Program-made: the position numbers and the translations under genes
The notes under the pieces: model-generated
What the model was told of the DNA's origin: nothing
The model's input: only the letters and a program-made list of their open reading frames with translations
Databases searched by the model: none
Assembly: GCF_036588685.1 (NCBI RefSeq)
Contig: NC_086386.1
Coordinates: forward strand, 68,136,682-68,200,681
From: Mytilus trossulus
Lineage: Eukaryota; Mollusca; Bivalvia; Mytilida; Mytilidae
DNA length: 64,000 bases
Direction: 5' to 3'
In this document: positions 10,498-21,516 of the stretch, piece by piece
Position numbering within the stretch: position 1 is the stretch's first letter
Layout of the letters: each line of letters opens with the position of its first letter

Positions 10498-11360
10498 AAT
10501 TTACACACAGATGTTAATAAAGAAAAAGAAAATAAAGAAATAGACAAAATAAAAACTATCGCTCCGAAGTTAATAGTTACAGGGAAGAGTCCGTGTACAG
10601 ATAGTCATTTTCAGAAAATTGTATACAGCCAACGATCAGACGGAAGTTGTTTGATAGGAAAATTAAAAAAGAGAGAAATGGTAGTTATATGGACATTAGG
10701 GAAGCGCGGTGAATTTCGTCATGTAAATATAGAAACTGACAAAATCGAATATGGAAACGCAATGGCTTCCGTCTACAAATTTAGAGACATTAGAAAATCG
10801 GACAATGATGAAATTAAGTGTTATGTTCGTGCTATTCCAAAGATTGAAAGATATGCAGAGATGCACAGACTTTGTTTGTGGTGTTTTGATGAATAAACTG
10901 TTATTAGGGAGGGGGATATTAGATGTTGAATATGCTAAATAATTCTAAAATAATTTTTGTGGTGTACCAAATTCTGGTCTGGAAACCAACCGTTTTTTTA
11001 AAACAACCAACATTAATTAAAATAGATCATTTGCGTATTTATTAACATTTCCGATTGTTTTTCTCCTTGTAATAGTTGAACTGTTGTTTTTATCATTTTA
11101 TTTAAAACTGAGAAAAGGTTAAAAAAAAAAAGAAGAAAAGAAAGAAGAAGAGTAAAGTTTAAGCAAGTTAATGACCAGAAAGCCATTTCAGGGTGAAATA
11201 AAATAAGAAAATATATAGATTGTATAATACTTAGAATATTTTCCATTTCAGAGAAAGGACAATAAATATTTACAATGTTTTCATTTATGTGTAATTGAAA
11301 TTGTAAACTGTGATATGTATATATAGATTGTGAATATAATAAAGATAAAAAAAAAAAAAA
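10498..11360 (+). mobile_element. Retrocopy-like insert, array copy 7
   Basis: 863 bp, as copy 3. Direct repeats 10315-10497 and 11361-11543. Open frame ends at 10896. Confidence 0.65.
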
Positions 11361-11411
11361 GTATCCCCGCCTGTCACGCGGGAGACCGGGGTTCGATTCC
11401 CCGCCGGGGAG
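11361..11411 (+). pseudogene. tRNA-Asp 3' fragment, copy 7
   Basis: 51 nt, identical by eye to the fragment at 2846-2896. Confidence 0.93.
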
Positions 11412-11661
11412 GACATTTATTTTTGTTATATCCTTCTAACATGTTGAATGTAAAGGTTGGCATGCAGCCACAACATATATATATGTGCTAATAAAAGATT
11501 CCACCAAAACCCCATCAATGAGTTCAAACTGTTTCTGACGTTTGGATGCTCTATAATCAGTTCAGATATTTCTTTTAAATGTGACTTCTAACTGTCCACT
11601 ATATATAGACTATATACGTGTTTCAAGAGGGTGTGTTAAAAAGGATTGACAAAAAACTATC

Positions 11662-11734
11662 CGAGCTTGCCAGGATTCGAACCTGGAATCTTCTGATCCG
11701 TAGTCAGACGCGTTATCCGTTGCGCCACAAGCCC
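11662..11734 (-). tRNA. tRNA-Arg (ACG), array copy 7
   Basis: 73 nt, identical by eye to 1443-1515. Confidence 0.97.
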
Positions 11735-11996
11735 TTAGACGCTGGTGTTCCTATTTTACTCTTTATACCTTTGACTCTTCGAATTGTCTTCAATGATATC
11801 TCGCATATAGCCTTGTCCATCTTAGATGCATAACTCCCAGTATCAATTTTTTTGGCAAATAACACTCCAATTCGTTATGATGCACACTTATTTCTCTCAG
11901 TTGAGAGAAGCGGGAAAAGTAGCTTTTTCTGGCTTTTGTGTTGGTAATTTCTAAAGTTTAGCTTTATCTGTTAAAATTTGTGCTCTCACCTTCAAG

Positions 11997-12068
11997 TCCT
12001 CGGTAGTATAGTGGTTAGTATCCCCGCCTGTCACGCGGGAGACCGGGGTTCGATTCCCCGCCGGGGAG
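11997..12068 (+). tRNA. tRNA-Asp (GTC), array copy 8
   Basis: 72 nt, identical by eye to copy 2, with GTC anticodon and T5 terminator. Last complete tRNA-Asp before the array ends at 13640. Confidence 0.97.
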
Positions 12069-12200
12069 GACATTTATTTTTGTTATATCCTTCTAACATG
12101 TTGAATGTAAAGGTTGGCATGCAGCCACAACATATATATATGTGCTAATAAAAGATTCCACCAAAACCCCATCAATGAGTTCAAACTGTTTCTGACGTTT

Positions 12201-13063
12201 AATTTACACACAGATGTTAATAAAGAAAAAGAAAATAAAGAAATAGACAAAATAAAAACTATCGCTCCGAAGTTAATAGTTACAGGGAAGAGTCCGTGTA
12301 CAGATAGTCATTTTCAGAAAATTGTATACAGCCAACGATCAGACGGAAGTTGTTTGATAGGAAAATTAAAAAAGAGAGAAATGGTAGTTATATGGACATT
12401 AGGGAAGCGCGGTGAATTTCGTCATGTAAATATAGAAACTGACAAAATCGAATATGGAAACGCAATGGCTTCCGTCTACAAATTTAGAGACATTAGAAAA
12501 TCGGACAATGATGAAATTAAGTGTTATGTTCGTGCTATTCCAAAGATTGAAAGATATGCAGAGATGCACAGACTTTGTTTGTGGTGTTTTGATGAATAAA
12601 CTGTTATTAGGGAGGGGGATATTAGATGTTGAATATGCTAAATAATTCTAAAATAATTTTTGTGGTGTACCAAATTCTGGTCTGGAAACCAACCGTTTTT
12701 TTAAAACAACCAACATTAATTAAAATAGATCATTTGCGTATTTATTAACATTTCCGATTGTTTTTCTCCTTGTAATAGTTGAACTGTTGTTTTTATCATT
12801 TTATTTAAAACTGAGAAAAGGTTAAAAAAAAAAAGAAGAAAAGAAAGAAGAAGAGTAAAGTTTAAGCAAGTTAATGACCAGAAAGCCATTTCAGGGTGAA
12901 ATAAAATAAGAAAATATATAGATTGTATAATACTTAGAATATTTTCCATTTCAGAGAAAGGACAATAAATATTTACAATGTTTTCATTTATGTGTAATTG
13001 AAATTGTAAACTGTGATATGTATATATAGATTGTGAATATAATAAAGATAAAAAAAAAAAAAA
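12201..13063 (+). mobile_element. Retrocopy-like insert, array copy 8
   Basis: 863 bp, as copy 3. Direct repeats 12018-12200 and 13064-13246. Open frame ends at 12599. Confidence 0.65.
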
Positions 13064-13114
13064 GTATCCCCGCCTGTCACGCGGGAGACCGGGGTTCGAT
13101 TCCCCGCCGGGGAG
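13064..13114 (+). pseudogene. tRNA-Asp 3' fragment, copy 8
   Basis: 51 nt, identical by eye to the fragment at 2846-2896. Confidence 0.93.
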
Positions 13115-13364
13115 GACATTTATTTTTGTTATATCCTTCTAACATGTTGAATGTAAAGGTTGGCATGCAGCCACAACATATATATATGTGCTAATAAAAG
13201 ATTCCACCAAAACCCCATCAATGAGTTCAAACTGTTTCTGACGTTTGGATGCTCTATAATCAGTTCAGATATTTCTTTTAAATGTGACTTCTAACTGTCC
13301 ACTATATATAGACTATATACGTGTTTCAAGAGGGTGTGTTAAAAAGGATTGACAAAAAACTATC

Positions 13365-13437
13365 CGAGCTTGCCAGGATTCGAACCTGGAATCTTCTGAT
13401 CCGTAGTCAGACGCGTTATCCGTTGCGCCACAAGCCC
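13365..13437 (-). tRNA. tRNA-Arg (ACG), array copy 8
   Basis: 73 nt, identical by eye to 1443-1515. Last tRNA of the array. Confidence 0.97.
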
Positions 13438-13640
13438 TTAGACGCTGGTGTTCCTATTTTACTCTTTATACCTTTGACTCTTCGAATTGTCTTCAATGAT
13501 ATCTCGCATATAGCCTTGTCCATCTTAGATGCATAACTCCCAGTATCAATTTTTTTGGCAAATAACACTCCAATTCGTTATGATGCACACTTATTTCTCT
13601 CAGTTGAGAGAAGCGGGAAAAGTAGCTTTTTCTGGCTTTT

Positions 13641-15440
13641 ATATCCCTGACTGAAAAACTGGTTCCCGGAAATATTGGCTGTTCAATCACATAGTGCTTT
13701 TCGGAACAGCAGGACAATTTTACCCTTCTAGAAAATAAGCTATTTTTCATTATTCAAATGCATTTTTCAACACAGGTGATACAGTGATCGCAAATCTGTA
13801 AGCTTTAATTCAACAACAAAAAATGGCAAAATATTATACACAATTAAAAGTTTACAGCTATGCGTAGGAACTATTTTGTTTAAATATGTACTACTTTCTG
13901 GTATGTTCTTTCCTTACCGAGCCGAAATTTTTTATTTACATGTAGTTATCTGTATTTTCCTCCGTAAATAATGGAGCACTACCCTTATCATGGGAAATGT
14001 CGAAGCTAGGCTATTAAACATGGAAGTAAAAATAGAAATTGGCAATGAGAACGTCCTACATGTATGTACATTTATAGTAGCTTTTCTCAGTAATTATAAT
14101 GAAAAGTAAGAATGTCCATAATGCTTCAAAATTGTGCATAATACACAAGCACATCAAGATTATTATTTAGAGGTGCTAAACAGTTAAATTGCGAAAAAAT
14201 GAATTAAATGCATGTAGGGTATGCATTTAAGTAGATAGGTTGAATATATTGACATGTATGCATCCACTCATATATTTTTAATTTTACAGATTAAATAAGG
14301 GAAACTGTCTTTTAATATAGAGCTATTAGTACAAAAAGTCAACAATAACAACTATCTTCTAGAATGGTAAAATTATCAAAAAAAATCAAAGTGTTACTGG
14401 TTAAACTTGGACGTACCTTTGACTCTTTTGTACTGTACTCATTGTAATTTTCCGTTTGATTTTCTTATTGGATTTTCTAAGTAATTTTTACATGACATAA
14501 GGTACTACTTGTAAAGAATTTTCCGTATATTAACTAATAAAGTGATCTCCTCTATGGTCAGCAATATAAACTATGTGTGTGTGCTGAATTTCCAACTCCA
14601 TGGTTCCGGTGATTCTTGCAATGTTCATTAAAAAGGTAAGAATTTTTTCTCCAGGGTTATAATTTTAACTTGTTTTGCTCTACTAGAGTGTTATTTGTAT
14701 TTGTCTGAGTTCTTTCCTTCCTATCAGTACTAACAATTCTTTGTCATTCTAGTCCATAAAGATTCCCTCCGGTTTATATAATCCGTCCATCCTATTTTGA
14801 CTCTTTAAAATTCTAATGAGTCTAATCTAAATTGAGGTAAATTAAATGGCCTTCCAATACTTTTCGATTCCTAACAACACAGAAGAGACATTAATTGTCG
14901 AAATCTGGATATGGTGTAAAAAATTAAGCACCACATGTTGCGGTTTACCATCTTTGCCGCAATTTTTTTTCTTTCTATTTGTTATTAAATTACGATCCAT
15001 TTTGTTACACCTTGTGATCAATTTAATTGGCAATCGTTAATGGTAGTCAACAAGGTTTAAAAACATCAGTTGTTTGTGCTATATTTAGACCCCTCTACTA
15101 CTAAAATTGTTACATGCACACGTATAAAAATTACTGTTTATATCAAACGCAATCGTAGGTTTGAATGTTGTTTTCAATTAAGACTTGTTTATGTATATAT
15201 ATGTGTGTGTGCATCTTGGTACTGCATATGTTCTCAATAAAGAGTATATATGCTTTGCAAACGGCCAGCTATGTAGCTACATTTTCTTCAAATGTTAATT
15301 CTGTTACATTCTATTCTAAGGCCTATGGCGTTGTGATATACAGCTTCATATCTATTTAATAAGTTGATTTTCATAACACCCTTTTCGTGTGTTGTAATAA
15401 TTTATCCAGAGCTCTTTGTTAATCTTGTCATTTGCCTGTA
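13641..15440. other. AT-rich noncoding stretch after the array
   Basis: Unique sequence beginning right at the array breakpoint. Reading frames are short and without splice-site support. I see no gene or recognised repeat. Confidence 0.6.
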
Positions 15441-16018
15441 CATCAGTATCATTCACACATGTATAGGTGCTGGGTCTTGTTCATACTATAACACCACTTT
15501 TTACAATACCTATCCATCTGTATCATTCACACATGTATAGGTGCTGAGTCTTGTTCATGCTACAACACCACTTTTTACAATACCTATCCATCAGTATCAT
15601 TCACACATGTATAGGTGCTGGGTCTTGTTCATGCTATAACACCACTTTTTACAATACCTATCCATCAGTATCATTCACACATGTATAGGTGCTGAGTCTT
15701 GTTCATGCTATAACACCACTTTTTACAATACCTATCCATCAGTATCATTCGCACATGTATAGGTGCTGAGTCTTGTTCATGCTATAACACCACTTTTTAC
15801 AATACCTATCCATCAGTATCATTCACACCTGTATAGGTGCTGGGTCTTGTTCATGCTATAACACCACTTTTTACAATACCTATCCATCAGTATCATTCAC
15901 ACATGTGTAGGTGCTGGGTCTTGTTCATGCTATAACACCAGTATCATTTACACATGTATATGTGCTGGGTATTGTTCATGCTATAACACCACTTTTTACA
16001 ATACCTATCCAGTATCAC
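15441..16018 (+). repeat. 74-bp minisatellite, about 8 copies
   Basis: A unit beginning CATCAGTATCATTCACAC and ending TTTACAATACCTATC repeats at 15441, 15515, 15589, 15663, 15737, 15811 and 15885, then once more in a shortened form. Spacing is exactly 74 bp; units differ by a few substitutions. It is not CRISPR: there are no unique spacers, because the whole unit repeats. Confidence 0.93.
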
Positions 16019-17994
16019 ATTGCTTTGATATTTGCAGAGGATAGTTTATAATCTTGAACCCTGTTGCATTCCCCGCAGGAAATAAATCTCTCCCATATAT
16101 ATGTTCCTTACCATTTTATATTAATACGTCTCTATATAGGTTTCTTAGAAGTATCTACAGTTTCGTACAGCTTATTGAAGAGTATTGCATGGTTCAGTTT
16201 GTAAAATGCTTGGTCTACACCGAGGTTACTAGTATCTTCGGTTTATTACTTTCTTCTTCAATTGCTTCTGATATCATAAATTCTGCATACATATAAGTAA
16301 ATAATGATCTTCTTTAGTTGATGCTATTTGTAGACTGTTTATATGGTGTCAACTATGTATCAACTATAGTTTTGAGTATACTTTGTCAAATGTCTTTGAT
16401 GTATTTATTCCTCTATAGCTATAGCAGTGTCCGTGTTATCTTTTTTCCTTTTTTATGAATGGTGTCAGACTCCTAGTTTTAAGAAGAACATGACATGGAC
16501 TGTATGGCTGTCTTTTAACCTCCTTTGTTGCAACATGTTCAAAACCTTATCTCTTTTCTGTTTTATGCTTTTTAAATTACTTTTTATATCTCAATGTCAA
16601 AACTTGGTTCTGATGTCGAAGTATTTAATTGTCTTATCATCATTCATTTTGAGTATATGTGTATTGGGTATTTGGCATTTTTCTTTACATGCTAATAAAA
16701 TTGTTAAAAAAAAAATAGTAACAGTAGTTCTAGTGATGCTTTCTTAATTTTTCTGCAGTCAGATTTCTATGTGAGGCGAGACATAAGGTTGTCTTTCTAT
16801 CTTTCTTAATATTTCTTTTGCTGTGGTAATTTTGATTCTACATGCAAGTTTGTTATTTCTTTCTTGAAATGTACCGTTATTCTTCCATGTTCTCTCTGAT
16901 ATTTTCAATAATACGAACCAGATTAAAGTCCCAAAATCTGCAGGTTACAATTTTACACATAACCAATATTGATCCAGTCTTTATTCGGGTTATGTAAAGT
17001 TCTAAGCCAAAGGGGACTCAAGAAGCCCGCGTATTGAGTCAATAAGCTACGATTGGGTTAAAAGACCTAGTTGAGTTAGATATGTTTAAAGGTCCATTGT
17101 CAGCATCATTTTGCTGTCGATCATTATTTCAGGCAAGACTGTAAGCATTTGTTAACATTCACTTTTTAAAATAGATAACCGGTTCTGTTTGCTTTTACAG
17201 TCATATTTTTACATTATATTAGATTAAAACTGAGTCCTTTTATCACTAGATTCCGCAGGGAAACTTTTAAGTCGTAAATAAGTATGTATATATTGATTGA
17301 TTGAAAAGGCTTACATTTTGTCAAAACGACGTAAAATTGTCCATACAGTCATGTGCGATGGTGTTTATGGTAATATATAAAGCATATCGTTCTGCTTTAT
17401 CACTCATATTTTAAATCACTGAGTTGTTGGTTGCAACAAGTAAAGTCATCGACGAATGCTATATTCTATTTATGGTTTTATCTAGTTCGTCAGAAAGTTA
17501 AAGTACTAAATTTCTTCTATTTAAATCTTAAGTCATCCATTCAAAATTGTGTGAAGTAAACATTTATGGAAAAGTCTGATAACGAGGAAATAAATTAAAA
17601 CATTATTCATAATTCACAAAGGAAAACATTTTCAAATTGAAATAGTCGCTACTAAATCAGTTTTAAAGCTCATTGAAAAATCTTTACTATCTCAGATGTT
17701 TACCTGAGTTCGTGTTTGTTTGTTACCATCGATCACGTGAAAGCGATATTTCTACGAGATTAATATTTCCGTTTCATAGCAGACGACAGGTAAATCTGTA
17801 ACATCTTAGGATTGAGGTGTTAATGTGTATACTTTCGAGTATCGCCTTTCATTTGTCTCAGTGTCACTTTTTCTCGGATTATTGATTATATATTTTCTTC
17901 GTGATGGAATTTTCTAAACTGAGGAGACAGAGGTATGGTAAAGAATGATGATATTGCGTATGAAAGGGAATTTTAAACAATTCAAATTGGCAAA
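16019..17994. other. Noncoding stretch upstream of the first candidate exon
   Basis: Two open frames (16054-16296 and 16427-16747, +) have no family features, and the second is mostly hydrophobic AT-rich translation. The minus strand of 16054-16296 faintly resembles a decayed LINE reverse transcriptase, but not strongly enough to call. The last 300 bp may be the promoter or 5' UTR of the exon at 17995. Confidence 0.4.
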
Positions 17995-18288
17995 ATGATG
18001 CTGGGAGCTGAACCTGTTCCTTATACGAAACCCATATTTGCACGTCCAATGAGGGTCCGACGTACACGATCTCAAAAGGTTCCAAACCAAGTTTCAAAAC
18101 GTTCCGAAGTCAAAATGCACTTGAAGGGGGAAACTACACTTGCGATCATGGATTCAAAGTCTTCTATTTCACATTCAATTGATACAGATACAGAAAGCGA
18201 TATTACAAAAGTCAGTCCAGATTTAGAAACCCAAAAACAAACGCCAAGGTGCGAGGAGCAGAAATTAGATCCTTTGAGGGCGAAAAGG
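17995..18288 (+). CDS. Candidate first coding exon of an unidentified gene (98 codons)
   Basis: The frame starts ATGATG at 17995, preceded by AAA and by an in-frame TAA at 17974. It runs 98 codons in normal-looking coding sequence to a consensus donor (AGG|GTAAGT, GT at 18289-18290), ending in phase 0. The protein is basic at the N terminus (motif FARPMRVRRTRSQK), then Ser/Thr/Asp-rich and low in hydrophobics, suggesting a disordered cytoplasmic or nuclear N-terminal region. I do not recognise the family. The next exon is probably at 21357 or 21361, which would end the protein. It could instead splice to another phase-0 exon further on. No transcript evidence is available from sequence alone. 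Confidence 0.45.
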
Positions 18289-19652
18289 GTAAGTTAGTTA
18301 GTTATCTGGCTGTTTTACATGCAAACTTAGATTTAAACATATTAGTGTGCAATCTTGGCCCTCTTTTCACTATCTTTAATTTGTTTTGCGTCATTTTATT
18401 CAATGGTTGGTCATTTTGTTTTTATATCTTCTTGTAGAGTATGTGTGTGTGTATAGATGTGTTAACCACTTATAGAAATGTCAAATATTTGGTAACATTT
18501 TAAAGAATCAAACAAATGAAGGCCGTCGTTCTGTTATTGTATGGGTTTAAATGAATATTTCCCTCTAAATTACTCCACTTATTGCCTTTTTCGTATAAGA
18601 CATTTGAAATTGTATAGGATTTGACATATTTTGAAATATTTCAATGAAGGAAATAATATAATGGCTATCAATATTTTATTAAGTCATTTAAATGATATAT
18701 ATTATTCATCTTATAATTTTAATCTTCTCAATGAGAAAGAGCATCTTTCATTACTATTGATTTCTCTTTTCACATATAGGTTTTAGTATTGCGTAAATAT
18801 AATAAATCAAGTTTTATGCGTTGTAAAGGGAAAATATGTCTTTATAGTTTATGTGAAGATTGTTTACAATAAAATACAACAGTGTATTGTATATTTACAA
18901 TTTTATGTTTCAATCTCAAGAGTCTTTGTGAATTTATACACATAAATAGCATTGGCAGTTTCAAATTCCGTTTTGGAAACATAACACAGACATTAAATTT
19001 AAAATCTAGAATTTATTTTCATTTAAGTATTATACACTTCACATCGTTCAACCGACCTGTATCTGTTTTTTAAAGTCGATGGACACGATCACGCACATTT
19101 ATTCCTTTGTATTTTTGTCAAATAAATAGAATAAGGAATTTTGTCCAAAACCGAGCAAAAACCACAGATTAACAGTATAAAAACACAATGATAGTCATTT
19201 TACTTATGTTGAGGTATTTCGAGGATTTCATTAAACTGAGACAATTCACATTAACATCAAAAGAGCATGCAAAATGTCTTCCTTGTCCTGTTCGGTTACA
19301 GCGGTACATGATCGTATTTCAAAATCATATAGTTCGGTTGAACGGTATGTATCTTTTTTTTTAGAGATTTGTCAGATTTTCGATGTTGAGGTGTAATGTG
19401 ATCATTTATTTACTATTGAGTGCCCGCGATTTTTTTGAAACTCGAAAGGATACAATAAAGTGTGTGTCCTTTTTAGAGTGATCATATGTATTTGTTTTTG
19501 CTTGCTCCTTATACTATTGGTGCAGTTTTGCAATAAACATGATACAAAATCTTAATTCCCATGATGTTACAAAGTGTCTAAGGCTCACTGACATAATATA
19601 CTATTTTTAAAATTTGTTTTGAAAGAAATGACATATTAGTTTCAACATTCAA

Positions 19653-19766
<114 letters not shown>

Positions 19767-21249
19767 GAACATTTTGATATGCTCCTTGCTACAAAATGTA
19801 CAAGTGGTATTTATATGGAATTTATGGAAAAGACGTAATTGAATAGAGAATAGCGAGTCGACTGATTCAGTGTTGGTTATTAAGCGTTCCCTGCCAAATA
19901 TTTTTTGCGAGTAGGGAGTCGATAAGTAATATTCGACGGTATCTAAAGCTGACATAATATTTTTTTGAAAACCAAATGTTCTAGCAACATTGCATCCAAC
20001 GCAGCGGGCCATTTCAGGAATATGATTTCATGCTAGCCACACGAATTTTGACGCCGGTCAGTTTTTTTACCATCTGCCATCACCAGCTGGCTTCACACGT
20101 TCGTGTTAATGTTTTATTCAGATCTATAGTAATACATAAATTAAATCACAATTACCAATTTCCATCAACGTAATATAAGAAAGACAAAACGATTGAGTGA
20201 CCAATGTTGCGCAATAGATCGATGGTGCAGCGCTACGATTTGTAAAGAAATATTTTCTCGATTAACACTTTCCTCACATTGAAAGCGATCACAATTCATT
20301 AACAAGTTAGGCCTTTATCAAAACAAGATTGTTATCGAACTGACTGCGGGCCAATTGAAATATAAAAGAGTTTATTAATTTAACTAGTAATGTTTTCCTT
20401 CTCGGTTTTTGTGACACTGAACTGTAAATAATTTGAAAGGAAGGGGATTAGAACGTTTATTGAAATGTATTTCAACTTAACTAATGTATTTTATTGAATA
20501 TGAAGTTGAAATAAATACCAGCAGGATTTTTCTGTCCGCCATTAATTTAGTGTGATTCGTTCTGTATCATTTAATTCCACTAAAATGTCATTCAATAAAA
20601 CTTTTCATTTCCAGTACCATACGCTTTTTGATGTAGAAAAAATCAATTATATATCAGTTTATATTTGAGACCTAAGTTTGCCAGAATTTTCAAGACGGTA
20701 AAAGTACACGTTAACTTCAGTGACCAGCCTAAAATGCGGACGGTGGCTAGGAAATTCTTTGATATTAAAGAATTGTATTCTTTCGTGTTTTGTTGGGGGG
20801 AAGGGGTGGCGATGACAAACTATAACTGCAGGTCGGAATTTTTACAAAAAAGGTTTTAGACTTCTTCATTTTTAACAAGAGTCGTTCGTTGGTCAATTCA
20901 TATGAAAAAAGTTATCATCGCATTAATGGTTATCCCTGTGTCTGTAAACAGAATATTTTATCATCGAGTTGTTTTAAAAAAACAGCACACTGACCACTCC
21001 TTAACCTCGTTTTACCCCCATCTGCTTGTTAAATTCGGACCGTCATTAGCGTAAATACTGGTCCTCCATATTGGAGTTACACATGTGCTTTTAAAATCAT
21101 AAGAGATGTGTGACAAAGTGAACTAAATACACGTTCATAAACTTAACATAAAAACCGAGACACATTGAGTGAACACTAATATAAAAAGTATGACAGCAAA
21201 AATATATTTTCATATTCAATATAAATAAATTAATTTCGCGATTACCTAT

Positions 21250-21250
<1 letters not shown>

Positions 21251-21279
<29 letters not shown>
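21251..21279. repeat. (TTGA)n microsatellite
   Basis: Seven tandem TTGA tetramers. Confidence 0.9.
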
Positions 21280-21280
<1 letters not shown>

Positions 21281-21356
21281 GGTTGATGTTTGCTTTATGT
21301 ACAGTGACAAATATCTCATGCATGTTTCGGACATGAATATGTTAATAATTCAATAG

Positions 21357-21516
21357 GAAGGTTCTACTGGGACGAAGAAGGGATTTCGGACTGCCACTCG
21401 AAAATGTTGTAATGATGGACGAAAATTGTTCAAGCACCGATGGATCTCTAGAAAGTTATCACAATGTCTCTTCGACATGTAGATGGTGTTGTACTCGAGT
21501 CGTCGCATTTAACTAA
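21357..21516 (+). CDS. Candidate terminal exon with two overlapping open frames
   Basis: This segment has coding-like composition within AT-rich DNA and follows CAATAG|GAAG. Two AG acceptors four bases apart (21355-21356 and 21359-21360) both join in phase 0 to the exon 17995-18288. Using the first gives 41 codons ending TAG at 21480-21482, a basic tail with motif RKLFKHRWISRKLS. Using the second gives 51 codons ending TAA at 21514-21516, a Cys-containing tail with SSTCRWCCTRVVAFN. I cannot choose between them. The second looks slightly more like folded protein, and alternative use of tandem acceptors is possible. No polyadenylation signal was identified close by. The assignment to the 17995 gene is inference from phase and order. 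Confidence 0.35.

Larger units (their letters stand above)
1..13640. repeat. Tandem array of a 1.70-kb tRNA-bearing unit, 8 copies plus a stub
   Basis: Units begin at 1, 1703, 3407, 5110, 6813, 8516, 10219 and 11922, with a 16-base stub at 13625-13640 before unique sequence starts. Unit lengths are 1702, 1704 and then 1703 six times. Each unit holds tRNA-Asp(+), an 863-864 bp poly(A)-tailed insert, a 51-nt tRNA-Asp fragment(+) and tRNA-Arg(-). Copies 3-8 look identical by eye. Copy 2 differs by one A in a homopolymer. Copy 1 differs by an extra G in tRNA-Asp, a missing T, one extra A in the tail and a missing TC in the fragment. The start phase of the unit is arbitrary because the window opens inside the array. 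Near identity implies recent amplification or ongoing homogenisation. Confidence 0.97.

Noticed and set aside
15441-16018. CRISPR-like regular repeat spacing
   Set aside because: The whole 74-bp unit repeats, there are no unique spacers, no cas genes, and the context is eukaryotic.
16054-16296. Possible decayed LINE reverse transcriptase on the minus strand
   Set aside because: A few residues in two frames vaguely recall RT palm motifs, but there are many stops and no clear motif; not enough to annotate.
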